A stretch of 64,000 nucleotides of DNA, taken from contig NZ_JAEA01000012.1 in NCBI RefSeq assembly GCF_000518665.1, forward strand, positions 1 to 64,000, written 5' to 3'. Each line of letters opens with the position of its first letter. Positions within the stretch are counted from its first letter, which is position 1. This document shows positions 1 through 9,271 of the stretch, one piece after another. The translations under genes were made by a program, and so were the position numbers. The notes under the pieces were generated by a model. The model was not told the DNA's origin. It made no database searches and was given only the letters and a program-made list of their open reading frames with translations. This DNA comes from Microvirga flocculans ATCC BAA-817. GTDB lineage: Bacteria > Pseudomonadota > Alphaproteobacteria > Rhizobiales > Beijerinckiaceae.

Positions 1-2600
1 AGCAGGATTTCGCGTTTACCGGCGTGGTTTGCGGGTCCGACGATGCCCTCGTTCTCCATGCGCTCCATGAGCGAGGCGGCGCGGTTGTAGCCGATCTGCA
101 GGCGGCGCTGGATGTAGCTCGTCGAGGCCTTCTTGTCGCGCAGCACCACCGCCACCGCCTGGTCGTACAAATCCCCGCCCGGCGCCCCGAACTCGCCTTG
201 GTCGAACACCGCTGTGTCGGGGGCGGCCCCGCCCTCGTCCTCCTCCGCCGTCACCGCCTCGAGGTACTGCGGACGGCCCTGGCGCTTGAGATGCGCCACC
301 ACCTTCTCCACCTCCTCGTCCGAGCAGAACGGCCCGTGCACGCGCGTGATCCGCCCGCCCCCGGCCATGTAGAGCATGTCGCCCTGGCCCAAGAGCTGCT
401 CGGCGCCCATTTCCCCTAAGATCGTGCGGCTGTCGATCTTCGACGTCACCTGGAACGAGATCCGCGTCGGGAAGTTCGCCTTGATCGTGCCGGTGATCAC
501 GTCCACCGACGGGCGCTGGGTCGCCAGGATCACATGGATGCCGGCCGCGCGCGCCATCTGCGCCAGGCGCTGGATCGCGCCCTCGATCTCCTTGCCCGCC
601 ACCATCATCAGGTCGGCCATCTCGTCGACGATCACCACGATGTAGGGCAGCGGATCGAGGTCCATCACCTCGTCCTCGTAGATCGCCTCGCCGGTCTCGC
701 GGTCGAACCCGGTCTGGACCGTGCGCGTGATCGTCTCGCCGCGCGCCTTGGCCTCCGAGACCCGGGCGTTGAAGCCGTCGATGTTGCGCACCCCGAGCTT
801 CGACATCTTGCGGTAGCGGTCCTCCATCTCGCGCACCGCCCATTTGAGGGCCACCACCGCCTTCTTCGGGTCGGTGACCACCGGGGTCAGCAGGTGCGGG
901 ATGCCGTCATAGACCGACAGTTCCAGCATCTTCGGGTCGACCATGATCAGGCGGCATTCCGCCGGGGTCAGGCGGTAGACCAAGGACAGGATCATGGTGT
1001 TGATCGCCACCGACTTGCCCGAGCCGGTGGTGCCGGCCACCAGCAGGTGCGGCATACGCGCCAGATCCGCGATCACCGGCTCGCCGCCGATGGTCTTGCC
1101 GAGGCACAGGGCGAGCTTCTGCTTGGTGCTCTCGAAATCCTGGGAGGCGAGCAGCTCGCGCAGATACACCGTCTCGCGCTTGTGGTTGGGCAGCTCGATG
1201 CCGATGGCGTTGCGCCCCTGCACCACCGCCACGCGCGCCGACACCGCGCTCATCGAACGCGCAATGTCGTCCGCCAGCGAGATCACCCGCGACGACTTCG
1301 TCCCAGGCGCAGGCTCCAGCTCATACAACGTCACAACAGGGCCGGGATTGACCTTGGTGATGGCGCCCCGCACGCCGAAATCCTCCAGGGTGCTCTCCAG
1401 CAGGGAAGCATTCTGCTCCAGGGCATCGGCCGAGATCGTCGGCCCCGCCGGACGCTTGGGCTCGGCGAGCAGGTTGAGCTGCGGCAGCTGGTAATCGCCT
1501 TCGTCGAGGAGCGAGGGCTGGGCCTCGCGGGCCATGCGCTTGCCGGGCCTGGGCGCGGTGGGCGCGGGCGCCACGCGGGTCGGCGCAGGCTCGGGCCGGG
1601 CGGCCTGCCGCGGCGGAGGCGGAGCGTGATTGTCCTCCCAATCCCCTTCGTCCTCGTCGTGCATGGGCAGGGAAGCGGGAGCCGCCCTGGGGCGCGGCGG
1701 CGCGGCGTCCAGCACGGGCTCGCGGCGCTGGCCCGGCTGGCGGGCCGGTCGCCGGGGCGGCGGAGCCTCCTCGTATTCCTCGTCCGGCGCGGCGTGGCGG
1801 CCTTCCTTCCACCGCCGGGCGGCTGCGCGCAGGCTCATGACGCCGTGGGCCAGGGCGCCCAGGGATACGATACCCCAGCCGGGCTCGTCGTGACCGGTTT
1901 CCTCCGCCTCGTCCCAATCCTGGATCTTGCGGCGGCGGGCGGGCTGAGGCTCCTCGATCTCCTCCGGCTCCTCGTGATGGCGCTCCTCCGCCGGGCCGAG
2001 GCCGCAGGCGGCGGTGAGGCTCAGGATCGCGATCGTCGCGAAAAGGAAGCCCAGGACGGCGCTGGCCGAGCCGCTGGAAAGCCCCGTGACGGCTTTCGCC
2101 CCGGCGAGAATGGCATCGCCGACCACGCCGCCGAGGCCCGTCGGCAGGGGCCAGCTCTGGGTCGGGGGGAGGGCGCTCGCAAGCGCGGTCGCTGCGCCCG
2201 CGCCGATGACCCACAGGGCCAGGCGCAGCTGCAGGCGTCCGAGCTCGCCCGATTTCATGAGCCGCCAGCCCCAGAGCGCCAGGGGCAGGACCGCCGCGAT
2301 GGCTCCCAGTCCCAGGAGCTGCATGAAGAGGTCGGCCACGATGGCGCCAGGCCAGCCGAGAAGATTGCGGACGGGGAGATCGGTGGCGTTGTTGAGGCTC
2401 GGATCGTCCACCGACCAGGTGCCCAGCGCCACGGCCACCGCGCCTGCGGCGGCGATCAGGCACAGGCCCGTCAGCTCCTGCGCCCGGCGGGCCAGGAAGG
2501 CTCGGAAGGCGCTGAAAAGGCCATCGTAGGCGGAGGAAGAACGGCGGGCCGAGCGCATCAAACCACTCTGAAAAACCATGGGACGGGACAATGTTGCCAT
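1..2600 (-). CDS. ftsK: DNA translocase FtsK (3' end cut by window edge)
   Basis: FtsK pumps DNA through the division septum and activates dif recombination by XerCD. The frame starts at the ATG at 2600-2598 ([11 protein letters not shown]...) and stays open to the edge, giving about 866 visible codons. An N-terminal region with several membrane segments (residues ~30-170) is followed by a long Pro/Arg/acidic linker. The motor domain has Walker [14 protein letters not shown] near residue 525 and Walker B-like [12 protein letters not shown]. The last visible part is the DNA-reading gamma winged helix ([20 protein letters not shown]...), so only a few C-terminal residues are missing. The large plus-strand open frame across this gene is a GC-rich shadow. 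Confidence 0.97.
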   Translation of the reverse strand, partial: MATLSRPMVFQSGLMRSARRSSSAYDGLFSAFRAFLARRAQELTGLCLIAAAGAVAVALGTWSVDDPSLNNATDLPVRNLLGWPGAIVADLFMQLLGLGAIAAVLPLALWGWRLMKSGELGRLQLRLALWVIGAGAATALASALPPTQSWPLPTGLGGVVGDAILAGAKAVTGLSSGSASAVLGFLFATIAILSLTAACGLGPAEERHHEEPEEIEEPQPARRRKIQDWDEAEETGHDEPGWGIVSLGALAHGVMSLRAAARRWKEGRHAAPDEEYEEAPPPRRPARQPGQRREPVLDAAPPRPRAAPASLPMHDEDEGDWEDNHAPPPPRQAARPEPAPTRVAPAPTAPRPGKRMAREAQPSLLDEGDYQLPQLNLLAEPKRPAGPTISADALEQNASLLESTLEDFGVRGAITKVNPGPVVTLYELEPAPGTKSSRVISLADDIARSMSAVSARVAVVQGRNAIGIELPNHKRETVYLRELLASQDFESTKQKLALCLGKTIGGEPVIADLARMPHLLVAGTTGSGKSVAINTMILSLVYRLTPAECRLIMVDPKMLELSVYDGIPHLLTPVVTDPKKAVVALKWAVREMEDRYRKMSKLGVRNIDGFNARVSEAKARGETITRTVQTGFDRETGEAIYEDEVMDLDPLPYIVVIVDEMADLMMVAGKEIEGAIQRLAQMARAAGIHVILATQRPSVDVITGTIKANFPTRISFQVTSKIDSRTILGEMGAEQLLGQGDMLYMAGGGRITRVHGPFCSDEEVEKVVAHLKRQGRPQYLEAVTAEEDEGGAAPDTAVFDQGEFGAPGGDLYDQAVAVVLRDKKASTSYIQRRLQIGYNRAASLMERMENEGIVGPANHAGKREIL

Positions 2601-2725
2601 GGATCTTAGCGGCGGCGGGTTAAGGGTCCTTTAACCTTAGAACGCGCGTCCGTGAGCGCCGCCCGGCGGGCCGGGGCGATTTTTCGCGGTTGACGTCCAG
2701 GTCCGTTGCGACCAGTGTCGCGGCC

Positions 2726-3109
2726 ATGAGACGCAGGCCCCCCGCACGGAGTTGGACGCACGCCGCCATCGCGGTGGCGATGGCCTATGCCTTCGTGCTT
2801 CAGGTCCTGCTCCTGTCAGTCAGCGGCGGGTTCCATGTGGCGGCCGCGTCCGGCGCGCAAGGCGTCATCTGCCTTCAGGACGGCGCATCCGCCGGGCCCG
2901 ACCACGCCCCGGCGCAGGCCCATGACGGCCTGTGCTGCATCGCGAGCTGCCACGGCCCGGCTCTTGCCGGTCCCGCGCCCGGGGCCGTGCTCATCGAGCG
3001 GCTTGCCCCCACCGCCGTCGCCGGCCTCGTGCCGGACGGCCAGCCGCATCTGCGGCCCACCTCCGATGTCCTGCCCGTGGGATCGCGCGCGCCGCCGCGC
3101 CTGGGTTGA
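2726..3109 (+). CDS. Small Cys/His-rich exported protein, DUF2946-like
   Basis: A 127-residue protein counted from the ATG at 2726; a TTG at 2690 would add 12 residues. A hydrophobic stretch at about residues 15-38 looks like a signal or anchor, and the short motif HDGLCCIASCHG resembles a metal-binding site. It resembles the loosely conserved DUF2946 family, often found beside copper genes, but I rely on size, Cys/His motif and context rather than clear homology. It lies 42 bp upstream of the YcnI-PCuAC gene and probably shares its transcript. A role in periplasmic copper handling is inference. Confidence 0.6.
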   Translation: MRRRPPARSWTHAAIAVAMAYAFVLQVLLLSVSGGFHVAAASGAQGVICLQDGASAGPDHAPAQAHDGLCCIASCHGPALAGPAPGAVLIERLAPTAVAGLVPDGQPHLRPTSDVLPVGSRAPPRLG

Positions 3110-3151
3110 TCCCCGTTTTCCCTCATCAACCGAAAATCAGGACATCGTTTC

Positions 3152-4111
3152 ATGAAGAAGCTGCTTTCCGGCGGCGTGCTCGCCATGGCCGCCTCCGCCG
3201 CTCTCGCCGCGCCCGCATTCGCTCACGCCACCTTCGAGAACCCGCAGGCCGCGCCCAATTCCAGCTACAAGGCGGTCGTGCGCATCGGCCATGGCTGCAA
3301 GGGCCAGCCGACCCTCAAGGTGCGGGTCTCCATCCCGGAGGGCATGATCGCCGTCAAGCCGATGCCGAAGGCCGGATGGATTCTCGAAACCGCCACGGGC
3401 TCCTATGCCAGGTCCTACGATCTTTACGGAAAGCCCGTTGCCGAGGGCGTCAGGCAGATCGTCTGGTCCGGGTCCCTCGCGGACGGGCATTACGACGAGT
3501 TCGTGTTCCAGGCCCGCATGACGGATGCCTTCAAGCCGGGCGAGACCGTGTTCGTGCCGGTCGTGCAGGAATGCGCCACGGCGAAGGAGGAATGGACCCA
3601 GATCCCGGCGGCCGGCGAGGATCCGCACAGCCTCAAGTCGCCCGCGCCCGGCATCCGGATCGTGGCCGATTCCGGCGCGGCGACCGACCATGGAGCGCAT
3701 GCGGCGCAGAAGGCGGGTTCGCTCACGATCGAGCAGCCCTGGTCGCGGGCGACCCCCGGCGGCGCCAAGGTCGGCGGCGGCTACCTGCGCATCACGAATA
3801 CGGGCACGGCACCTGACCGCCTGACCGGCGGTTCCTTCCCATTGGCTGCAAAGGTCGAGGTCCACGAGATGCGCATGGACGGCGACGTGATGCGCATGAA
3901 GCCGGTGGAGGGCGGGCTCGAGATCAAGCCCGGCGCCACGGTCGAATTGAAGCCGGGCGGCTACCACCTCATGTTCATGGACCTGAAGGAGCCCCTGAAG
4001 GAGGGCCAGACGGTCAAGGGCACCCTCGTCTTCGAGAAGGCGGGCCCCGTCGAAGTGGAATACACGGTGCGCGGCCTGGGCGGCGCGGCCCCCATGGAAC
4101 ACAAGCACTGA
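3152..4111 (+). CDS. YcnI (DUF1775)-PCuAC fusion copper chaperone
   Basis: Predicted periplasmic copper chaperone of 319 aa. The signal peptide ends ...APAFA, so cleavage would leave His25 (HATFENP) at the new N-terminus, as in YcnI proteins, which bind Cu(II) through their N-terminal histidine. Residues 25-165 form the DUF1775 domain. A linker leads to a C-terminal PCuAC (DUF461) domain from about residue 190, with VHEMRMDGDVMRM and YHLMFM fitting the H(M)x10Mx21HxM copper site. The C-terminus ends in EHKH. PCuAC proteins pass copper to the CuA centre of cytochrome oxidase with SCO proteins, and a SCO gene follows. Confidence 0.92.
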   Translation: MKKLLSGGVLAMAASAALAAPAFAHATFENPQAAPNSSYKAVVRIGHGCKGQPTLKVRVSIPEGMIAVKPMPKAGWILETATGSYARSYDLYGKPVAEGVRQIVWSGSLADGHYDEFVFQARMTDAFKPGETVFVPVVQECATAKEEWTQIPAAGEDPHSLKSPAPGIRIVADSGAATDHGAHAAQKAGSLTIEQPWSRATPGGAKVGGGYLRITNTGTAPDRLTGGSFPLAAKVEVHEMRMDGDVMRMKPVEGGLEIKPGATVELKPGGYHLMFMDLKEPLKEGQTVKGTLVFEKAGPVEVEYTVRGLGGAAPMEHKH

Positions 4112-4130
4112 ACCCGCCGATCACCACGGC

Positions 4131-4167
4131 ATCGATCCCGGAAGCGGATAGCCCTTCCGGGATCGAT
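4131..4167 (+). terminator. Perfect 14-bp inverted repeat after the copper chaperone gene
   Basis: Arms 4131-4144 and 4154-4167 pair perfectly around a 9-nt loop, 20 bp after the stop codon. Downstream is CGATCCTGTTTT, a weak T-rich tail. It is best read as a terminator or mRNA-stabilising hairpin. A second weaker dyad (GATACG...CGTATC) lies just downstream. Confidence 0.55.
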
Positions 4168-4245
4168 ACGATCCTGTTTTAGAGAAGCGTATCGTAAAAG
4201 GCGGGGTTTCGGTTCCGCACGATGCGCGAATACGGAGACCGAGCG

Positions 4246-4845
4246 ATGAATACCCGACGTCTTCTCGTGCCATTCCTCGTCTTCACGGCGGGCCTTCTGG
4301 TGCTCATCGTGACGGCGGGCCTGCTTCTCTTCCCGTCCCAGCCGCAGCAGGGCGCCGGGAAGGTGCCGATCGGCGGGGCCTTCCGCCTCACCAGTCACGA
4401 GGGCAAGCCCTTCACGGACGAGAACCTCAAGGGCAGGCCCTTCGTGGTGTTCTTCGGCTTCACCCATTGCCCGGAAGTCTGCCCGACCACGCTCTACGAC
4501 CTGACGCAGGACCTGGCGGCGCTGGGCCCGGATGCGGACAAGCTGCAGGCCGTGTTCATCACCGTCGATCCGACGCGCGACACAGCGGAGATGATGAAGG
4601 CCTATCTCTCCTCCTTCGATCCGCGCATCGTCGGCCTCACCGGCACGGAGGAGGAGATCGCCGCCGCGGCGCGGGCCTACAAGATCTATTACCGCAAGGT
4701 CCCGACGGAGGACGGCTACACCATGGACCATTCCGCCACCCTGTTCCTGATGGACAGCCAGGGCGGCTTCTATGGCACCTCCAACTTCCAGGAGCCGGAG
4801 GAAACGCGCCGCGCGAAGCTGCGGCAGTTGGTCAAGAACGGGTAG
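4246..4845 (+). CDS. SCO1/SenC family copper protein
   Basis: A membrane-anchored, thioredoxin-fold copper chaperone for CuA of cytochrome c oxidase. The ATG at 4246 is chosen because GGAGA lies 8 nt upstream; the in-frame ATG at 4222 lacks such a site. The 199-residue product has one N-terminal transmembrane helix (about residues 5-28). The copper-binding CxxxC is in GFTHCPEVCP, and the distal histidine is in YTMDHSATLFL. It is the third gene of the local copper set, after the YcnI-PCuAC fusion. Confidence 0.95.
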   Translation: MNTRRLLVPFLVFTAGLLVLIVTAGLLLFPSQPQQGAGKVPIGGAFRLTSHEGKPFTDENLKGRPFVVFFGFTHCPEVCPTTLYDLTQDLAALGPDADKLQAVFITVDPTRDTAEMMKAYLSSFDPRIVGLTGTEEEIAAAARAYKIYYRKVPTEDGYTMDHSATLFLMDSQGGFYGTSNFQEPEETRRAKLRQLVKNG

Positions 4846-4867
4846 GGCGGCAACCGCGCCATCATGA

Positions 4868-4900
4868 GAAAAGCCCCGGCTTTCGGCCGGGGCTTTTCTT
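4868..4900. terminator. Bidirectional terminator between the SCO gene and amtB
   Basis: A 13-bp perfect stem (4868-4880 with 4886-4898) and 5-nt loop, with A-rich and T-rich flanks. It sits between the convergent ends of the SCO gene (4845) and amtB (4979) and can serve both. Confidence 0.85.
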
Positions 4901-4978
4901 TTCGAGCCTCTGGAAGGCTTCGTTGCCGCGTCGCCCGGCGGCGGGTCTCGACGCTCCGCCGGGCGACGCGGGTGATCC

Positions 4979-6316
4979 TCAGTAATTGTAGGCGCGCTCG
5001 CCGTGATCCGCGAGGTCGAGGCCTTCGCGCTCGGCATCCTGCGTGACGCGCAGGCCGACGATCAGGTCGGTGATCTTGAAGAGCACCAGGGAGCCGATGC
5101 CGGTCCAGACCAGCGTGACCGCCACGGCGACGATCTGCGTCCAGACTTGGCCGCCGATGCTGTACTCGCCGACGCCGTAGCCGCCGAGCGAGGGAGCGGC
5201 CACGATGCCCGTGCCGATGGCGCCGACGATGCCGCCCACGCCGTGGATGCCGAAGACGTCGAGGGCGTCGTCATAGCCCAGGGCGTTCTTCACCGCCGTG
5301 ACCGCGTAGTAGCAGACCACGCCGGCGACGAGGCCGAGCACGATGGAGCCCATCGGACCCGCGAGGCCCGCAGCCGGGGTGATGGCCACGAGGCCGGCGA
5401 CCGCGCCCGAGGCGATGCCGAGCAGCGAGGCCTTGCCCTTGCCGAGGGCTTCCACGCCCATCCAGGCGAGGCCGGCAGCCGCCGGGGCCACGATGGTGTT
5501 CAGGAGCGCGAGGGCCGCGCCGCCTGTGGCTTCGAGGTTTGAGCCCGCGTTGAAGCCGAACCAGCCGACCCACAGGAGGCAGGCGCCGACGAAGGTGAGC
5601 GTCAGGGAGTGCGGGGCGAGCAGGTCGCGGCCGTAGCCGATGCGCTTGCCGACGAGCAGCGCGCCCATGAGGCCCGCGACGCCCGAGTTGATGTGCACCA
5701 CGGTGCCGCCCGCAAAGTCGAGGGCGCCGAGGCCGAAGAGATAGCCTTCGGAGAACCACACCATGTGCGCGATCGGGAAGTACACGACGGTGACCCACAG
5801 GGCCGTGAAGAGCATGACCGCCGAGAACTTGATGCGCTCGGCGAAGGCGCCGACGATCAGGGCCGGGGTGATGGCCGCGAAGGTGAGCTGAAAGGCGATG
5901 AAGACCATTTCAGGAATCGCCACGCCCTTGGTGAAGGTGTCGGCGGTGGAGTCCGTGGTCACGCCGGCGAGGAACGCCTTCGAGAAGCCGCCGATGAAGG
6001 CGCCGACGCCCTCTCCGCCGGAGGTGAAGGCGAGCGAGTAGCCGTAGGCGACCCACAGGATCGTCACGAGGGAAAACACCGCGAAGACCTGCATGAGCAC
6101 GGAGAGCATGTTCTTGGTGCGCACGAGGCCGCCATAGAACAGGGCGAGGCCCGGGATCGTCATGAGGATCACGAGGATCGTCGAAACGAGCATCCAGGCG
6201 GTGTCGCCCTTGTTGACGGTCGGGGCGGCCGCATCCTGCGCCAGGGCAGGTTCGAGGGCCGCGAGGCTCAGGCCCAGCGCACCGAGCGCCGGCAGGAGAA
6301 GAGAACGAAACTTCAT
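4979..6316 (-). CDS. amtB: Ammonium transporter AmtB
   Basis: Inner-membrane ammonium channel of 445 aa, starting at 6316 (MKFRSLLLPALG...) with a cleavable signal peptide ending near ALAQ. About eleven membrane helices follow. The family blocks LALFYGGLVR, AFAERIKF and HINSGVAGLMGALLVGKR and the pore histidine region DVFGIHGVGG are all present. It lies 35 bp downstream of glnK, the classic glnK-amtB pair, in which uridylylation-sensitive GlnK docks on and closes AmtB. Transcription probably starts at the sigma-54 promoter upstream of glnK. The same frame stays open to 6802, but that part is noncoding overlap with glnK. Confidence 0.97.
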   Translation of the reverse strand: MKFRSLLLPALGALGLSLAALEPALAQDAAAPTVNKGDTAWMLVSTILVILMTIPGLALFYGGLVRTKNMLSVLMQVFAVFSLVTILWVAYGYSLAFTSGGEGVGAFIGGFSKAFLAGVTTDSTADTFTKGVAIPEMVFIAFQLTFAAITPALIVGAFAERIKFSAVMLFTALWVTVVYFPIAHMVWFSEGYLFGLGALDFAGGTVVHINSGVAGLMGALLVGKRIGYGRDLLAPHSLTLTFVGACLLWVGWFGFNAGSNLEATGGAALALLNTIVAPAAAGLAWMGVEALGKGKASLLGIASGAVAGLVAITPAAGLAGPMGSIVLGLVAGVVCYYAVTAVKNALGYDDALDVFGIHGVGGIVGAIGTGIVAAPSLGGYGVGEYSIGGQVWTQIVAVAVTLVWTGIGSLVLFKITDLIVGLRVTQDAEREGLDLADHGERAYNY

Positions 6317-6351
6317 CGGATCTGAACTCCGGAAATCGATAAAACAGGAAA

Positions 6352-6690
6352 TCAAAGGGCGTCGATGTCGGTCTCGCCCGTACGGATGCGGACCGCTTTC
6401 TCGAGCGAGACGACGAAGATCTTGCCGTCGCCGATCTGGCCCGTGCGCGCGGCCCCCGTGATCGCATCGATCACCTGGGGAACCAGCTCGCTGGCCACGG
6501 CTACCTCGATTTTCAGCTTCGGCAGGAAGCTCACGGCATATTCGGCGCCGCGATAGATCTCGGTATGGCCCTTCTGCCGCCCGTATCCCTTCACCTCGGT
6601 CACGGTGAGGCCGTGCACGCCGAGAGCGGTGAGCGCATCGCGCACCTCCTCCAACTTGAACGGCTTGATGACCGCCATCACAATTTTCAT
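6352..6690 (-). CDS. glnK: Nitrogen regulatory protein PII (GlnK)
   Basis: A 112-residue PII signal protein that senses 2-oxoglutarate and ATP/ADP and is modified by GlnD. The full PII length is present. Tyr51, the uridylylation site, lies in the T-loop (GAEYAVSFLPK), and the B- and C-loop signatures TGQIGDGKIFV and VRIRTGE are intact. It is the first gene of the glnK-amtB operon; the gap holding its promoter is described separately. Pairing with amtB favours GlnK over GlnB. Confidence 0.97.
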   Translation of the reverse strand: MKIVMAVIKPFKLEEVRDALTALGVHGLTVTEVKGYGRQKGHTEIYRGAEYAVSFLPKLKIEVAVASELVPQVIDAITGAARTGQIGDGKIFVVSLEKAVRIRTGETDIDAL

Positions 6691-6785
6691 GGGTTAGGCC
6701 CCCTTTGAGACATCTGCCCGAGAGGCTCAGGCAGCGGTTTCCAACGTGAACCCGACCGGAAGGGACGGGTGTCAGGAGGGCTTTA

Positions 6786-6801
6786 AGCAAGAAGTATGCC
6801 A
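6786..6801 (-). promoter_or_regulatory. Sigma-54 (-24/-12) promoter of glnK-amtB
   Basis: On the minus strand, 6801 to 6786 reads TGGCATACTTCTTGCT. The -24 GG and -12 GC are spaced exactly 10 nt apart, close to the consensus TGGCAC-N5-TTGCW. It lies about 95 bp upstream of the glnK start. This implies NtrC-activated transcription under nitrogen limitation, as known for glnK-amtB in other proteobacteria. Confidence 0.85.
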
Positions 6802-6827
6802 ATCCTTACGAGCCATGGCGAGAGGCC

Positions 6828-6848
6828 GCTGCCTCTTTTCGAGGCAGC
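6828..6848. promoter_or_regulatory. Dyad upstream of the glnK promoter: NtrC-like site or tesB terminator
   Basis: Perfect 8-bp arms (6828-6835 and 6841-6848) around TTTTC. The inner TGCCTC-N5-GAGGCA has the arm and spacer geometry of NtrC sites (TGCACC-N5-GGTGCA) and keeps the outer TGC/GCA. It sits about 27 bp upstream of the -24 element, closer than usual for an enhancer. It also lies 52 bp past the tesB stop, but no T-run follows on that strand, so a terminator role is possible and less supported. Confidence 0.45.
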
Positions 6849-6899
6849 AGGAGATTGGCTGGAAAATAACTTGGTTGATGAAAAAGTAGGCAGAAATCG

Positions 6900-7760
6900 T
6901 TAGCGACGGCGCTCGCGGATCAGGCCTTCCTGGGCGACCGAGGCGATCAGGGTTCCGTCCTGCGTGAAGATGAGCCCGCGGGATAGGCCGCGGGCGCCGC
7001 CGGCGCTCGGCGTGTCCTGGGCGTAGAGCAGCCATTCGTCGGCCCGGAAGGGGCGGTGGAACCACATGGCATGGTCGAGGCTCGCCGGCTGGATCTCGGG
7101 TTCGAACACCGTCCGGCCATGGGGAATGAGCGAGGTGTCGAGGAGAGTCATGTCGGACGCATAGGCGAGCACGCTCTGGTGGATCGCCGGAACGTCCGGC
7201 AGGCGGCCCGTAGTCTTGATCCAGACGTGGAAGCGCGGCTCGCCCGGATCGCGGGACATGTAGCGGTTGAGCTCCACGGGCCGGATCTCCAACGGGCGCT
7301 CGCGCTCGTAATAGGTGCGCATGGGCTCCGGCATCTTGAGGATCAGCCCGCCCTTCACCTCCTCCTCGCTGGGAAGTTCATCCGGTCCCGGCACCTTCGG
7401 CATCTCGGCCTGATGCGAGAAGCCGTCCTCCTCCACGTGGAAGGAGGCCGACATGGCGAAGATCGCCTGTCCGTGCTGGATCGCCAGCACCCGGCGCGTG
7501 GTGAAGCTCTTGCCGTCGCGGATGCGGTCCACCTCGTAGATGATCGGGACCTTGGGATCGCCCGGCAGCATGAAGTAGCAATGGAGCGAATGCGGGTGGC
7601 GTCCCTCGACCGTGCGGGTCGCGGCGACCAGCGCCTGCCCGATCACCTGGCCGCCGAAGACCCGCTGCCAGCCGCTCTTCGGGCTCTGTCCGCGGAAGAG
7701 ATTCACCTCGAGCTGCTCGAGGTCGAGAATGGAGAGGAGATCGGTAACGGCGCGGGACAT
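6900..7760 (-). CDS. tesB: Acyl-CoA thioesterase II
   Basis: Hydrolyses medium- and long-chain acyl-CoA to free fatty acid and CoA. The start at 7760 (MSRAVTDLLSILDLEQLEVNLFRG) gives 286 aa, the usual TesB length; an upstream ATG at 7793 has no ribosome site. It is a double hot-dog protein: an N-terminal half with FGGQVIGQALVAA and HSLHCYFMLPGD, and a C-terminal half with YASDMTLLDTSL and LDHAMWFHRPFRADEWLLY. It is transcribed away from the ubiquinone hydroxylase gene. Confidence 0.95.
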   Translation of the reverse strand: MSRAVTDLLSILDLEQLEVNLFRGQSPKSGWQRVFGGQVIGQALVAATRTVEGRHPHSLHCYFMLPGDPKVPIIYEVDRIRDGKSFTTRRVLAIQHGQAIFAMSASFHVEEDGFSHQAEMPKVPGPDELPSEEEVKGGLILKMPEPMRTYYERERPLEIRPVELNRYMSRDPGEPRFHVWIKTTGRLPDVPAIHQSVLAYASDMTLLDTSLIPHGRTVFEPEIQPASLDHAMWFHRPFRADEWLLYAQDTPSAGGARGLSRGLIFTQDGTLIASVAQEGLIRERRR

Positions 7761-7951
7761 GGGTTTCGAAGTCCTTCGGTCGGGAGCGGTCATCCATCCG
7801 CGAGAGGCGCGACAAGGTCAAGCTTGACGCTGGTCAATGAATGGCGGACACCCACCTGACATGTTCGGGGTCTGAGGGTTTCTGTCACGGATGCATTTTA
7901 TATGGCGAACCGGACACCAGTTTGCCCGAAAATGCCTTGGGAGAAAAAGTC

Positions 7952-9214
7952 ATGAGCGCAGTAACAGCCAGGGCGCGACCGCGCATCGTGATCGCAGGCG
8001 GCGGATTGGCCGGCCTCTCCCTCGGGCTGGCGCTGAAACAGGCGCTCGCCGATGGGGTCGAGGTGGTCATGTGCGACCCGGCCCTGCAGCGCGACCCGCA
8101 TGGGGACAAGCGCTCCTATGCCATCGCCGCCGCCGTGCGCCGGATGCTGGAGGCCCTGGGCGTCTGGGATCAGATGGCGGACAAGGCGCAGCCCATCCGC
8201 GACATGGTCATCACCGATAGCCGCCTGCAGGATCCGGTGCGCCCGACCTTCCTGACCTTCGCCGGCGACGTGGACGGGAACGAGCCCTTCGCCCACATGA
8301 TCACGGCGGGCGACCTGACGGCGGCGCTTCTGCAGGCCTGCCGCGCGGCAGGGCTCGATCTGCGGCCCGAAGGCGTGAAGGGTTTCGCCCCGCAAGGCGG
8401 TCGCACGGACGTGACCCTGACGGGTGGCGAGGTTCTGCCGGCCTCTCTCCTGGTCGCCGCCGACGGTGCGCGCTCGCGTCTGCGCGAGCAGGCGGGCATC
8501 GGCTGGATCTCCTGGCCCTATCGCCAGTCGGGCATCGTCGCCACCATCTCCCATGAGCGCGACCACGAGGGCCGGGCGGTCGAGCATTTCCTGCCTTCGG
8601 GCCCCTTCGCGATCCTGCCCCTCAAGCCCGAGACGCAGCCCGACGGGAGCCTCCGGCACCGTTCCTCCATCGTCTGGTCCGAGCGCAGCGAGAACGTGCC
8701 CGCCCTGCTCGAATCCCATCCCGAGGATCTTCTCGCCGAGCTGGAGCGCCGCTTCGGGCTGCAGCTCGGCAAGCTCGCCTTCGAGACCGGGCCGCAGGCC
8801 TATCCCCTGTCCTTCGGCGTGGCGCGCTCCTTCGTGGCCGAGCGCCTGGCACTGCTCGGCGATGCGGCCCACGTGATTCATCCCATCGCGGGCCAGGGGC
8901 TCAATGTCGGCCTGCACGACGTGGCGGCGCTGGCCGAGATCGTCACGGACGCCATGCGTCTCGGCATGGATCCCGGGGCCGCCGACGTGCTCGACCGGTA
9001 CGAGCGCGCCCGACGCGCCGAGATCACCGCCATGGGCATGATGACGGACGGCCTGAACCGCCTCTTTTCCAACGATGTCCTGCCCGTGCGCCTGGTCCGC
9101 GATTTCGGCCTCGGCCTTGTCGACCGGATGCCGGGCCTCAAACGCTTCTTCATCCGTGAGGCGGCGGGCCTGAAGGAAAGCTCCCCCCGGCTCCTGCGGG
9201 GCGAAGCGCTTTAA
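7952..9214 (+). CDS. FAD-dependent ubiquinone-biosynthesis hydroxylase (UbiH/UbiF/COQ6 family)
   Basis: Flavoprotein monooxygenase predicted to hydroxylate the ring of a ubiquinone precursor. The ATG at 7952, preceded by GGGAGAAAAAGTC, gives 420 aa; an open frame upstream to 7841 is not needed. The FAD-binding motif VIAGGGLAGLSLG lies at residues ~12-24. The DGARSRLR motif and GDAAHVIHPIAGQGLN place it in the UbiH/UbiF/VisC/COQ6 group. Which ring position it acts on cannot be read from sequence alone; alphaproteobacteria use one or two broad-specificity members (UbiL, UbiM, UbiH). Confidence 0.9.
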   Translation: MSAVTARARPRIVIAGGGLAGLSLGLALKQALADGVEVVMCDPALQRDPHGDKRSYAIAAAVRRMLEALGVWDQMADKAQPIRDMVITDSRLQDPVRPTFLTFAGDVDGNEPFAHMITAGDLTAALLQACRAAGLDLRPEGVKGFAPQGGRTDVTLTGGEVLPASLLVAADGARSRLREQAGIGWISWPYRQSGIVATISHERDHEGRAVEHFLPSGPFAILPLKPETQPDGSLRHRSSIVWSERSENVPALLESHPEDLLAELERRFGLQLGKLAFETGPQAYPLSFGVARSFVAERLALLGDAAHVIHPIAGQGLNVGLHDVAALAEIVTDAMRLGMDPGAADVLDRYERARRAEITAMGMMTDGLNRLFSNDVLPVRLVRDFGLGLVDRMPGLKRFFIREAAGLKESSPRLLRGEAL

Positions 9215-9253
9215 AGGGTTGAAAAGGCAGCCTTCAAAAACTGCTTCATTTCG

Positions 9254-9269
9254 ATACGTAATATCGTAT
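9254..9269. promoter_or_regulatory. Short AT-rich palindrome upstream of the first RTX gene
   Basis: ATACG-N6-CGTAT at 9254-9269, nested with CGATA-N5-TATCG. It sits about 40 bp before the start codon in the only intergenic segment upstream of the gene, so it may be an operator or part of the leader. Short and unproven. Confidence 0.3.
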
Positions 9270-9271
9270 GG

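Noticed and set aside
534-2609. 691-residue open frame on the plus strand
   Set aside because: It is the antisense shadow of ftsK in GC-rich DNA. Its translation is Arg/His/Ala/Gly-rich with no domain, whereas the minus strand encodes a clear FtsK.
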